Shown piece after piece: positions 27,826-38,610 of a DNA stretch of 64,000 bases. The notes beneath the pieces are model-generated. The model ran no database searches. It saw nothing but the letters and a program-made list of their open reading frames with translations, and was not told the origin of the DNA. Every line of letters starts with the position of its first letter. The first letter of the stretch is position 1. Origin of the DNA: Paracoccus sp. C2R09 (GTDB taxonomy: Bacteria; Pseudomonadota; Alphaproteobacteria; Rhodobacterales; Rhodobacteraceae); contig NZ_JAHKQB010000038.1 in assembly GCF_018860625.1 (NCBI RefSeq), positions 1 to 64,000 of the forward strand, written 5' to 3'. The position numbers were made by a program, and so were the translations under genes.

Positions 27826-28776
27826 ATGAAACGCGGAAATATCCTGCTTCTGATCGTGCTGATGCTGTTCGTCGCTCTGCCCCAGTTGATCACCGTCAAA
27901 TATTACCTTCACCTGTCGATTTTGGCCCTGATCTGGGTGATCATGGCACAAGGCCAGAACCTCATACAGGGCTATACCGGGTACGTCTCGATCGTGCAGG
28001 CAGGCTTCATGGGCATCGGCGCCTACAGCAGCGCATTGATGAGCACCAATCTGGGCTTGCCTGTCAGTGCGACCATCATACTGGCCCCTTTAGTTACGGC
28101 GCTTTTCGCCCTTGTTGCAGGTTATCCCAGCCTTCGGGTCAAGGGGCATTACTTCGCGATCGTCACGCTTGCCTTCAATATGGTGATTTTCATCGTCCTG
28201 CTGAACCTGACCGATCTGACCAATGGCGAAGCGGGGCTGAGCGGAATTCCGAAACCTGGAAACGGTCGCGGCGCGACCATCGATTTCTACGATCGACAGG
28301 TCTACTACTACTTTGTCCTGACAATCGCCGTCGTCATGACCGCGCTGGCGGCAGTCATCGTAAGGTCGCGCGTCGGGCAGATCCTTCTGGCCATCCGCCA
28401 GAACGAGGATCTCGTTGCGTCGGTGGGCGTAGCGGCCTGGCGTTACAAGCTGTTCGCATTCGTGGTCAGCGCGATGTTCGCGGGGCTGGCGGGTGCTCTG
28501 TATGCGCACTATCAAAGCTTCATAAACCCCGAGATATTCAGCGTCGCCCAATCCCTGGACGCCATCTTGGCCGTCATCATCGGGGGATCCGGGACGTTGA
28601 CCGGCCCCGTGATCGGTGCGTTCTTCGTGGTCTTCCTGCCCGAGTACCTCCGCTTCGCCGACAGCTTCAGGCTGATCCTCTATGGGCTGATCCTGGTCCT
28701 GGCGACGATCTTCATGCCGCGTGGGATCGTCGGATTGGCGCATGATCTGAAGACGCGCTTCGGGTCAGCCCGATGA
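27826..28776 (+). CDS. Branched-chain-type ABC transporter permease (LivM-like)
   Basis: 316 residues with about nine or ten membrane segments. LivM marks are NLIQGYTGYVSIVQAGFMGI, the coupling helix ILLAIRQNEDLVASVGV, and LDAILAVIIGGSGTLTGPVI. The stop overlaps the acyl-CoA dehydrogenase start by four bases (ATGA), tying transport to catabolism. Confidence 0.95.
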   Translation: MKRGNILLLIVLMLFVALPQLITVKYYLHLSILALIWVIMAQGQNLIQGYTGYVSIVQAGFMGIGAYSSALMSTNLGLPVSATIILAPLVTALFALVAGYPSLRVKGHYFAIVTLAFNMVIFIVLLNLTDLTNGEAGLSGIPKPGNGRGATIDFYDRQVYYYFVLTIAVVMTALAAVIVRSRVGQILLAIRQNEDLVASVGVAAWRYKLFAFVVSAMFAGLAGALYAHYQSFINPEIFSVAQSLDAILAVIIGGSGTLTGPVIGAFFVVFLPEYLRFADSFRLILYGLILVLATIFMPRGIVGLAHDLKTRFGSAR

Positions 28777-29915
28777 GCATCGATAAGAGCGACCTTCTGT
28801 ACGAAATCCGGCGCTTCGCGGCCGAGGTCGTGGGCCTCGCCGCCCCCTCTTGGGCGAAGGGCCGTGCGCCCGACCCCGTCTTGTTTCGCAAGGCCGCTGA
28901 TCTGGGGTTGTTCCGGCTTCAGGTTCCGCATTCCGAAGGGGGGCTGGGCATGGGTTTCATGCACAAGGCATATGCTTGCAAAGCGCTGGCCGCAGCTGAT
29001 TTCGGCTTCGCCATGTCTGTGGTGAACACGCACAACGTCGCGGCGCGGATCGCCAGCAGCGGATCGGACGAGACGCGGGCATCCTTCCTGCCGGCGCTGC
29101 TTTGGGGCGAATCCAGCGCTTGCACTGCACTGACCGAGCCCGCGGCTGGTTCCGATATTGCCGCGATGCAGACGCGTGCCACGAAGGCGGGGGGCAAATG
29201 GGTCCTGAATGGCGAGAAATGCTGGATCGTCAATGCGCGCCACGCGTCGACCGCCATTGTCTATGCCCAGACGGCGGATCAGGGCGATATCGACGGCATT
29301 GCGGCCTTCGTCGTGGACCTCACCGCCTCGGGATGCCGCCGCTATGCCACCAGCTCGGATTTTGCCCAGTCGAGCGCCGGAACCGGAGGATTTGTCCTTA
29401 CGGACCTGACGCTGCCGGAGGCAAACATGATCCTGGCCCCCGGCCAGGGCTTCCGAAGCATCATGGAAGAGATCAATGGCGCGCGGACCTATGTCGCAGC
29501 GATGTGCTGCGGCATGATGGAGGCAGGGCTGCGACATGCCTCAGCGCATGGTGCAAGTCGACGAGCTTTCGGAAAACCCCTGAGCGCTCATCAAGGGTGG
29601 CGGATACCCCTCGCCCGGGCCGAAACCGCGCTCGCGGCTGCGCGGGCACTGACCGATATCGCGATCGCGGCGGTACACGCGGGTCACGATGCCCAACTGC
29701 AAGCCGCCCTTGCGAAGGTGGCCGCCACCGATGCCGCGACGACCCACCTTCCCGCCCTGTTGCACGCGATGGGGGCCGAGGGACTGGACACCCGATACCC
29801 GATGGCCCGACACCTTGCTGCCGCGCAGATCGCGACGCTGGTCGACGGTTCGACCGAAATGCTGCTGGAACGCATCGCGCGTCTGGCAAGACCCATTCCC
29901 CATACTTCGAATTGA
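28773..29915 (+). CDS. Acyl-CoA dehydrogenase family protein, catalytic base not evident
   Basis: 380 residues with the full flavoprotein fold: an N-terminal helical domain (LGLFRLQVPHSEGGLGMG), the middle beta domain (ACTALTEPAAGSDIAAMQTR, WVLNGEKCWIVNA) and the C-terminal helical domain (SRRAFGKPLSAHQGWRIPLA, TLVDGSTEMLLERIARL). In medium-chain enzymes the catalytic Glu lies in a TEYPVE motif; here that stretch reads DTRYPMARH. The alternative Glu of isovaleryl-CoA-type enzymes, just before an Arg in helix G, is Ala here (INGARTYV). It may use another base or catalyse a different reaction. Confidence 0.88.
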   Translation: MSIDKSDLLYEIRRFAAEVVGLAAPSWAKGRAPDPVLFRKAADLGLFRLQVPHSEGGLGMGFMHKAYACKALAAADFGFAMSVVNTHNVAARIASSGSDETRASFLPALLWGESSACTALTEPAAGSDIAAMQTRATKAGGKWVLNGEKCWIVNARHASTAIVYAQTADQGDIDGIAAFVVDLTASGCRRYATSSDFAQSSAGTGGFVLTDLTLPEANMILAPGQGFRSIMEEINGARTYVAAMCCGMMEAGLRHASAHGASRRAFGKPLSAHQGWRIPLARAETALAAARALTDIAIAAVHAGHDAQLQAALAKVAATDAATTHLPALLHAMGAEGLDTRYPMARHLAAAQIATLVDGSTEMLLERIARLARPIPHTSN

Positions 29916-29925
29916 TGAGGCAATC

Positions 29926-30942
29926 ATGCGCGTTTTCCAGATCCAAGACGACTGGGGCTTCGACAACCTGAAGATGGCCGAACGTCCCGACCCCAAGCCG
30001 GGTCGGGGCCAGGTGCTGATCCGCATGCACATGGCCTCGTTGAACGCGCGCGATCTGATCGTGCCCGAGCGGGGCTATGGCCGGGCGACCGGCAATCTGC
30101 CGTTGATCCCGGTGTCCGATGGTGTCGGCGTGGTTGTCGAAACCGGCGAAGGCGTTACCCGCGTCGCTGCAGGGGATCGCGTTTGTCCCACCTATTTTCA
30201 GAACTGGATCGGTGGCGCACCGACGAAAGAAGCCTTCGCTTCGGCCCTTGGCGGGCCTTTGGACGGCGTGGCGGCGGAACTGGTCTGCCTGTCCGAAGAA
30301 GGTGTCGTCCGAATCCCTGAAGATCTGTCTGACGCCGAGGCCGCGACCCTGCCCTGTGCTGGGCTGACCGCCTGGAGTGCAATCACCACCTTGGGACGGG
30401 TCCGCCCGGGCGATCGGGTCTTGGTCCAGGGTACGGGCGGGGTAGCGTTGTTCGCATTGGCATTCGCCAAGATGCAAGGGGCGCATGTCACGGTCATATC
30501 ATCGAGTGACGAAAAGCTTGAAGCGACCCGGGCGATGGGCGCTGACACTGCGATCAACTACCGCGAAACGCCCGACTGGGCAAAAGCAAGCCGGGAAATC
30601 ACCGCTGATCGTGGCGGGTTCGACCTGATCGTCGAGCTGGGTGGTGCGAAAACACTTCCGCTGTCGCTGCGGGCCATCCGCCCCGGCGGGACAATCGCCA
30701 TGATCGGCGTGCTGTCCGGGCTGCAACTTGACGCCTCGCTCGGGCCGATCGTCGCGCGGCAGGTCAGATTGCAAGGTGTCACCGTCGGCCACCGCGACGG
30801 GTTCGAGGCGATGTTGTGTGCGATGTCCCTTCACGGAACGCGCCCCTTCCTTGGCCGAACCTTCGCGTTCGAAGGCTTGCGCGACGCGCTCGAACATTTG
30901 CGCGCGGGGCCTGGGATGGGCAAGACCCTGATCGAGTTCTGA
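29926..30942 (+). CDS. Zinc-type alcohol dehydrogenase / quinone oxidoreductase-like protein
   Basis: 338 residues of the MDR superfamily. The N-terminal GroES-like domain has GQVLIRMHMASLNARDLI and PVSDGVGVVVETGEGV. The Rossmann domain has DRVLVQGTGGVALFALAFAK, a variant of the GxGxxG motif. The usual zinc-ligand Cys and His residues (GHE, DxxxPxCG) are absent, so it is probably a zinc-free NADPH oxidoreductase acting on an enoyl or quinone-like substrate. It follows the acyl-CoA dehydrogenase by ten bases. Confidence 0.88.
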   Translation: MRVFQIQDDWGFDNLKMAERPDPKPGRGQVLIRMHMASLNARDLIVPERGYGRATGNLPLIPVSDGVGVVVETGEGVTRVAAGDRVCPTYFQNWIGGAPTKEAFASALGGPLDGVAAELVCLSEEGVVRIPEDLSDAEAATLPCAGLTAWSAITTLGRVRPGDRVLVQGTGGVALFALAFAKMQGAHVTVISSSDEKLEATRAMGADTAINYRETPDWAKASREITADRGGFDLIVELGGAKTLPLSLRAIRPGGTIAMIGVLSGLQLDASLGPIVARQVRLQGVTVGHRDGFEAMLCAMSLHGTRPFLGRTFAFEGLRDALEHLRAGPGMGKTLIEF

Positions 30943-30945
30943 AAC

Positions 30946-32481
30946 ATGACCCAGCTTATCTATCATACCCGTTACTGGGCAGAACTGGACCCCGCCCGTT
31001 TGGCCTTTCACATGTGCGACACGGAAGAGAACGTCAGCTTTGCCGCGCTCGAGGCCCGAGCGAACCAGGGGGCGCATCTTATGCGCAACTGCGGCCTCGC
31101 CAGCGGCGATCACCTCGTGATCCTGATGGAGAACCGGCGCGAGTTCCTCGAAATATGCTTCGCCGCCGACCGGTGCGGGCTCTACTATACCACGGTCAGC
31201 ACGCATCTTTCCGAGGACGAACTTGAATACATCATTCGCGACTGCGGCGCCGCCGTGCTGATCGCGTCTGAACGCTTTATAGATATGGGCGCGACGATTG
31301 CATCGCGTGTCCCAAATCTCCAAGCATTCGCACTCGAGAGCTGGAACGACCTTTCCGCTACGCAGTCGGCCACGCCAATTGCAGATGAATCAAATGGGCT
31401 CGACATGCTCTACTCGTCTGGGACCACGGGGCGGCCCAAGGGCGTCAAATGGCCCATGCCGGCAGATCCACCAGGATCGCGGACGATGCTGATTGACTTG
31501 CTCGGAGGGCTATTCGGTTACGCCCGCGACACGCGCTACCTGTCGCCAGCGCCGCTCTATCACGCCGCTCCCTTGCGCCATAGCATGGTCACCATCAAGT
31601 CCGGTGGGTCGGCATTCATCATGTCGAAATTCGATGCCGAAAAGGCCTTGGACTTGATCCAGTCCCATCGCATCACTCATAGCCAATGGGTGCCGACGAT
31701 GTTTGTTCGGCTATTGAAGCTGCCCGAAGCAGTACGCGCATCGTTCGACACCTCTTCGATGCTGATGGCGGTGCATGCGGCGGCGCCCTGCCCGATGGAC
31801 GTAAAGCAGAAGATGATCGACTGGTGGGGCCCGATCATCCACGAATACTATGCCGGAACTGAAAACAACGGTTTCGTCGCGCTCGATACGACGGAATGGC
31901 TGACCCATCCCGGATCGGTCGGGCGGGCAAAGCTCGGGATCATTCATATCTGCGACAGCGCAGGAAACGAGCTTCCTCCCGGCGCCGAGGGAGAGATCTA
32001 TTTCGAGAACGGCCACCAATTCGCTTATCACAACGATCCTGAAAAGACCGCGGCAAGCAGGAGCGCCGATGGGTGGACAACTCTCGGGGATATCGGGAGG
32101 TTGGACGAGGAGGGCTATCTTTACCTTACCGATCGCAAGTCCTTCGTCATAATCTCTGGCGGGGTGAACATTTACCCGCAAGAAACCGAGAACGCCCTGC
32201 TTGCCCATCCCCAGGTACTCGATGCCGCCGTGATTGGCATTCCGAACGAGGAGTTCGGAGAGGAGGTCAAGGCAGTCGTTCAGACCGTAAGCGGCACTGC
32301 CTCAACCGAGCTGGAGGATGAGCTGATCAAGTGGTGCCGAGCGCGGCTATCTGCAATCAAATGCCCCCGAAGCATCGATTTCCGAGCAGCTCTGCCCAGG
32401 ACCGAGACCGGCAAGCTGTTCAAGCGAAAGCTATGGGAAGAATACCGGAACACCACGACGGTGAATGGCCGGATCGGATGA
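30946..32481 (+). CDS. Acyl-CoA synthetase (AMP-forming, ANL family)
   Basis: 511 residues, three bases after the MDR gene. The adenylation P-loop reads YSSGTTGRPKGVKW; then HEYYAGTENNGF, GWTTLGDIGRLDEEGYLYL and the hinge DRKSFVIISGGVNIYPQE; the C-terminal catalytic Lys lies in PRTETGKLFKRKL. It activates a carboxylic acid to its CoA thioester. Being last in an operon that begins with an ABC importer, it probably traps the imported acid. The acyl group is unknown; the family includes cyclohexanecarboxylate-, medium-chain- and crotonobetaine-CoA ligases. Confidence 0.93.
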   Translation: MTQLIYHTRYWAELDPARLAFHMCDTEENVSFAALEARANQGAHLMRNCGLASGDHLVILMENRREFLEICFAADRCGLYYTTVSTHLSEDELEYIIRDCGAAVLIASERFIDMGATIASRVPNLQAFALESWNDLSATQSATPIADESNGLDMLYSSGTTGRPKGVKWPMPADPPGSRTMLIDLLGGLFGYARDTRYLSPAPLYHAAPLRHSMVTIKSGGSAFIMSKFDAEKALDLIQSHRITHSQWVPTMFVRLLKLPEAVRASFDTSSMLMAVHAAAPCPMDVKQKMIDWWGPIIHEYYAGTENNGFVALDTTEWLTHPGSVGRAKLGIIHICDSAGNELPPGAEGEIYFENGHQFAYHNDPEKTAASRSADGWTTLGDIGRLDEEGYLYLTDRKSFVIISGGVNIYPQETENALLAHPQVLDAAVIGIPNEEFGEEVKAVVQTVSGTASTELEDELIKWCRARLSAIKCPRSIDFRAALPRTETGKLFKRKLWEEYRNTTTVNGRIG

Positions 32482-32514
32482 TCGCTTCGGCAATGCCCTG
32501 AACAAGGAGCGAGC

Positions 32515-33456
32515 CTATCGCTCGCCGCGCCGGTAGGGGGCCATGAGGGCCTGCGGAACTCGGGCGCGGCGTGCCATGATGACCAGCGCAAGGATCGAGA
32601 GCAGGTAGGGCAGCATCAGAAAGAACTGATATGGCACAGTGTCCACCACGGTCTGCAATCGCAATTGGAACGCATCAAAGAACGCGAACAGCAATGCCCC
32701 AAGCAAGGCACGTGCCGGCCGCCAGGATGCAAACACGACAAGTGCGACGCAAATCCACCCGCGCCCCTGTACCATCGTCGGAAAGAACGAATTGAAAGCG
32801 GCAAGCGTCAGGAACGCCCCGCCCAGGGCCATCACCGCCGATCCCGCGGCGATCGCCAACAGGCGCAGTCGGATCGGATCGACCCCTTGGGCATCCAGTG
32901 CATGCGGGTTCTCACCCGCCATGCGGATCGCCAGACCAAGCGGCGTCCGGTACATCGCATATGCTAGGACCACGACCATCCCCAGTGCCAGATAGGTCGG
33001 CGCGGTCTGGCCGAACAGTACCCTTCCCACCAGCGGCAGGTCCGACATCAGCGGAATGTCGACCGCGCGGAACGGGTCGATCGTCGGCGGGGACGATGCC
33101 GTCGGGACCGCCAGTCGAAAGATGAAATAGGACAGGCTGGCGGCAAGCAACGTGATCCCCAGGCCGGTCACGTGCTGGCTGAGACCGAAGCTTACGGTGA
33201 ACAATCCATGCAGCAGTCCGAAGACGGCGCCGCACAGTCCCGCGACCAGCATTCCCAACCAAAGGTCGCCGCCCATGAACACCGTGAGCCAACCGGACAT
33301 GGCCCCGAAGGTCATCACGCCTTCTACGCCGAGATTCAGCACGCCGACCCTTTCGCACAAAAGCACCCCGAGCGTGCCAAAGATCAGAGGCGTTGCGATG
33401 CGCAAGACCGCTTCCCATATGCCGACGGAGCCCAGGATATCGAGAAGAGCCGTCAT
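32515..33456 (-). CDS. BMP-type (nucleoside-like) ABC transporter permease 2
   Basis: 313 residues; ATG 33456 overlaps the stop of the upstream permease by four bases. It has about nine hydrophobic segments and family marks TPLIFGTLGVLLCERVGVLN, LGVEGVMTFGAMSG and GLSQHVTGLGITLLAASLSY. This resembles the second permease (YufQ/NupQ type) of systems that import purine and pyrimidine nucleosides with a BMP-family binding protein. It is the last gene of a six-gene minus-strand operon and ends 33 bases from the convergent ligase gene. Confidence 0.92.
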   Translation of the reverse strand: MTALLDILGSVGIWEAVLRIATPLIFGTLGVLLCERVGVLNLGVEGVMTFGAMSGWLTVFMGGDLWLGMLVAGLCGAVFGLLHGLFTVSFGLSQHVTGLGITLLAASLSYFIFRLAVPTASSPPTIDPFRAVDIPLMSDLPLVGRVLFGQTAPTYLALGMVVVLAYAMYRTPLGLAIRMAGENPHALDAQGVDPIRLRLLAIAAGSAVMALGGAFLTLAAFNSFFPTMVQGRGWICVALVVFASWRPARALLGALLFAFFDAFQLRLQTVVDTVPYQFFLMLPYLLSILALVIMARRARVPQALMAPYRRGER

Positions 33457-34494
33457 CTGCGGATCCTGTACTGGGCAAGAAAGACTGACAGTAGGACGCT
33501 CAGCAGTGACAGCGCGACCGCGACATCCGCGATGTAGGAAGGTACCTCGAGGATGCGGGACATGCTGTCCGCACCGACGAACATAAGCGCCGAGAACAGT
33601 GCAGCTGCGATCACGCCGATTGGGTTTAGATTGGCCAACATCGCGATCACGATGCCTGAATAGCCGAAGCCGGGCGAAAGGTCGGTAGTCACGTAACCCT
33701 TGACGCCCATCACCTCGATTGCCCCTGCAATGCCTGCAGAGCCGCCCGACAGGCAAGCTACGACGACCAATGTGCGGCCAAGGGAGACCCCTGCAAACCG
33801 CGCGGCGGCCGGGTTCAGTCCGGCAGCACGCGACCGCATGCCGAAAACCGTGCGGGACTGCACCCACCAGACGAACAATGCCAAGCCGACGGCGATCGGC
33901 AGCCCCACATGCAGCCGCGATCGCGCAATCAGGTTCGGAAGAACCGCCGAGTCGGGAACGGGTATCGACTGCGGCCAGCCGAACGCCAGCGGGTCCTTCA
34001 TCAGGCCCTCGACCATCGTGGATACGAGCAGAAGCACGACGAAGTTCAGAAGCAGCGTCGTCACGACCTCGTCCACGCCGTACCGCAAACGCAGTCCCAA
34101 TGGCGCCAGCAGCAGCAGAGCACCGGCTAGGGCGGCGGCGAGCATGCAGCACAGGATGGCAAGGGGACCGGGCAACGCGGCAACGAACGGCATGGCGCCC
34201 AGTGCCGGCACCACCAGCGCGCCGAGGAGGAACTGCCCTTCGGCACCGATATTCCACAGACGCGCCCGAAACGCGATCGCAGCGGCAAGCCCCGTGAGGA
34301 TCAGCGGCGTAGCGCGGGTCAGTGTTTCAGACAGGCCCAGACGAGAGCCGAAGGCACCTTGTAGGGTCAGAGTGAAGGCCTTGAACGGACTGGCTCCCGC
34401 CACTGCAATCAATAGGCCTGACAGGACCAGTGCCACGGCGATGGCAGCAAGCGGAGCGCACATGGTCAGGATCGCACCGGGATTCTCGCGTCGC

Positions 34495-34505
<11 letters not shown>
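33453..34505 (-). CDS. BMP-type (nucleoside-like) ABC transporter permease 1
   Basis: 350 residues from ATG 34505, preceded by GGAAGAC; an ATG at 34529 is the alternative. It is hydrophobic throughout, with GAFGSRLGLSETLTRATPLI, AFRARLWNIGAEGQFLLGAL and the coupling region SRTVFGMRSRAAGLNPAAAR. It corresponds to the YufP/NupP-type permease. The start lies inside the end of the ATPase gene. Confidence 0.92.
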
Positions 34506-36026
<1,521 letters not shown>

Positions 36027-36030
<4 letters not shown>

Positions 36031-37397
36031 CTGCAATCCTCGAACAATCCGATGGGATGCTGCCAACGGCCACACGCCTCCAGTTTGGCCCCGAGCGCCA
36101 AGAGCCGAAGATCGCCTCCCGGAGGAGCGATCAGCTGCACGGGGAGCGGCAGCGCCGCGTCGTCGCGGCCGAATGGCAGCGTCAGAGCCGCGGCACCGGT
36201 GACGTTTGCCAAGGTCGCAAAGGGCGCGAAGTCGTCCATCCGTTGCAGGTGAGCGGCTGGATCGTCGTGATCCATCGGAAAGCTGCCGATCGGCGGAGGT
36301 GCGTGAGCAAGCATCGGGGTTAGCAGGATGTCGACATCGTCGAACACCGACCACAAGGCGTAGGCTGCAGGCCCCGCACCCTCGAGTGCGGCCCATAGCG
36401 TGGCCGCAGACATCGCTCGTCCGCGAGCGACGAAGGCGCGGGTCAGGCGTTCGGCTGCCGCGAAATCGTGGCCGGCGCGCTCCATCGACGCCAGGTTCGC
36501 GCTGACAACAACATCGAAGGCCTCGGCCGAGGCTGCACGAATATCATCGAGCCTTTCGGCCCCAATGCGCAAAGTCTCATGACCTGCACGGCGCAGCGCG
36601 ACAGCCGCATCCGCGACCGCCCGATTGCGCTGTGGCTGGATCCCTGGATGGTCTGACAGAACACCAATCCGGAGCATGCCTGCTGGGGTAGCCTGCCGGG
36701 GTTCCGACGCGAGCCCACGCGGGTGCCCGGCTAGCAGCGGCCAAAGAGCCTGCGAGTCGCCGATCGTACGAGTGATCGCGAACTCCGTGGCGATGCCGCC
36801 GAGATGGTTGCTGAAACCTGGGCCGCAAGGGATGGCCCCACGCGATGGCTTTAGCCCGACAAGTCCACAGCAAGCTGCCGGGACGCGGATCGAACCGCCA
36901 GCATCGGTTGCATGGGCCAAGGGCACGATACCTGCCGCGACGGCCGCCGCGCTCCCACCAGACGAACCGCCCGCCCCAAGTTCAGAGCGAAGAGGGTTGC
37001 GGCAGATCGGACCGATGGCGGGCTCAGAACTTAGCGACAGCCCGAATTCCGGCACGGTCGTCGCGCCGAACACCCGGAACCCCGCTGCACGAAAGCGTTT
37101 CGCAAGATCGCTGTCAGACCTATCGTCGTTACCGGCAAGAACGGTCGAGCCTGCGCGCATGGGTATGCCCTCGAACGGCCCCCCCAGATCCTTGGCCAGG
37201 ATTGGCACATTAGCGAAAGGCGCCTGAGCCGGTACATCTCGGTATTGATCGCCCTCGGCAACCAAGAAGCTGACTGCTCCAAGATCGGCCATGCGCTTGG
37301 CCTGCGTTCGCGCCGCGCGCATCGCGTCCTGCGCGGATATCTGTCCCGCCGCGATTGCGCGCGCCAAGGCGCGGGCATCGTCTATCCTGCCCGTCAT
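36027..37397 (-). CDS. Amidase-signature family amidohydrolase (in BMP operon)
   Basis: 456 residues from ATG 37397 (a GTG five codons upstream is possible). The amidase-signature Ser-cisSer-Lys triad is complete: Lys69 in VPILAKDLGG, Ser145 in GAGGSSGGSA and Ser169 in ATDAGGSIRVP, with the canonical 24-residue Ser-Ser spacing. There is no signal peptide, so it acts in the cytoplasm. It sits between the binding-protein gene and the ATPase gene of a nucleobase-type importer, so an imported or deaminated amide or carbamoyl compound is the likely substrate. Confidence 0.93.
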
Positions 37398-37463
37398 ATC
37401 GGTTCGGTCCACCTGTTCTCATGCCCACTGGTTCGCCGGGCCATGTCATGCAGCAGCTGCGCG

Positions 37464-38456
37464 TCAGGTAGGTTCCTCGAAGTTCTTGGGAACGTCGAAA
37501 TCGCCCGCCTTGATCTGTGCGCGGACCTCCTCCATCCGGGCGACTGCCTCGGGCGGAGCCACACCATCGACATAGGCGATGTCGTTCCCTCCGTCTTTCA
37601 TCAAGCTGAGGGGTGTGTAGTTTCTAGCGACGGAACGTCCTGCCATGGCATCTGCCAGTGCACTGTCAAGAAGCGGCCGGAAGGACCAGAGCGCGTTGGC
37701 GAAGACCGTCTCGGGGTAGCGTGGGGTATAATCGATCAGCGAACCAACTGCCTTGATCCCACGTTCCTGCGCCGCATCCGCGGTCCCGATCCGTTCGCCG
37801 AATAGGATATCGGCGCCGCCATCGATCTGGGCAAGACCGGCCTCACGTGCCTTGGGCGGATCGAAGAAGGTACCGATGAAGCTTACGCGGTGGCGTACTT
37901 CGGGGTTAACGGCCTTCACCCCTGCCCCAAAGCCGTTGATCAGCATATTAACTTCGGGGATTGGAATGGCACCCACGCTTCCCACGATGCCCGTCTTGGT
38001 CATCGCACCCGCCAGCATGCCCGCCAAGTATGCCGCTTCCCAGTTCCAGGTTCCGAATACACCAAAATTCTCGCCTGCGGCCTCCCCCGAAGAGCCCATG
38101 AGGAATGCTGTTTCGGGATAGTCCCCGGCAACAGTCCGAGCCTCACGTTCGACAGCATAGGATTCACCGACGATGAGGGTGTTTCCGGCCTCGGCATATT
38201 CGCGCATCGCCCGGGCATAGTCGGTCCCCGACACCCCCTCCGAAAAGCTGTACGCGATTCTGCCTTCTTCGTGTGCTGCCAGCAGCGCTGCATGGATGAC
38301 AGAGTTCCATGCATTCTCGACCGGCGATCCGTGAATACCTGCGACCTTGACGGGGGTCGATTGCGCGCGCAGTAGCGAAGGCGCCAGAAGCGCCCCCGAT
38401 CCAAAGGCCATCCCAGATTGCAGCAGCCGGCGCCGGTTCAGCATCAGTGTCTTCAT
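37464..38456 (-). CDS. BMP-family substrate-binding protein
   Basis: 330 residues with an N-terminal twin-arginine-like leader (MLNRRRLLQSGMAFGSGALL, cleavage after LLRAQ likely). The mature part is of the BMP/Med/PnrA type: VKVAGIHGSPVENAWN, YPETAFLMGSSGEAAGENFG, NWEAAYLAGMLAGAMTKTG. The family binds nucleosides and related heterocycles. Divergent members accept other solutes, so specificity is open. Confidence 0.9.
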   Translation of the reverse strand: MKTLMLNRRRLLQSGMAFGSGALLAPSLLRAQSTPVKVAGIHGSPVENAWNSVIHAALLAAHEEGRIAYSFSEGVSGTDYARAMREYAEAGNTLIVGESYAVEREARTVAGDYPETAFLMGSSGEAAGENFGVFGTWNWEAAYLAGMLAGAMTKTGIVGSVGAIPIPEVNMLINGFGAGVKAVNPEVRHRVSFIGTFFDPPKAREAGLAQIDGGADILFGERIGTADAAQERGIKAVGSLIDYTPRYPETVFANALWSFRPLLDSALADAMAGRSVARNYTPLSLMKDGGNDIAYVDGVAPPEAVARMEEVRAQIKAGDFDVPKNFEEPT

Positions 38457-38610
38457 GGGGTGCCCCTCGTGTTTGCATGTGACAGATCTGCAGGCAGCAG
38501 ATCGTCGTCAGCCGGACCAGAGCATGGCAAGGGCGATGCCTGTCAACGATCCTTCAGCGGCTTCACCGCACTCTTCTCCAATTGCTGACCGTCTGATCAG
38601 TTTTTACCCT

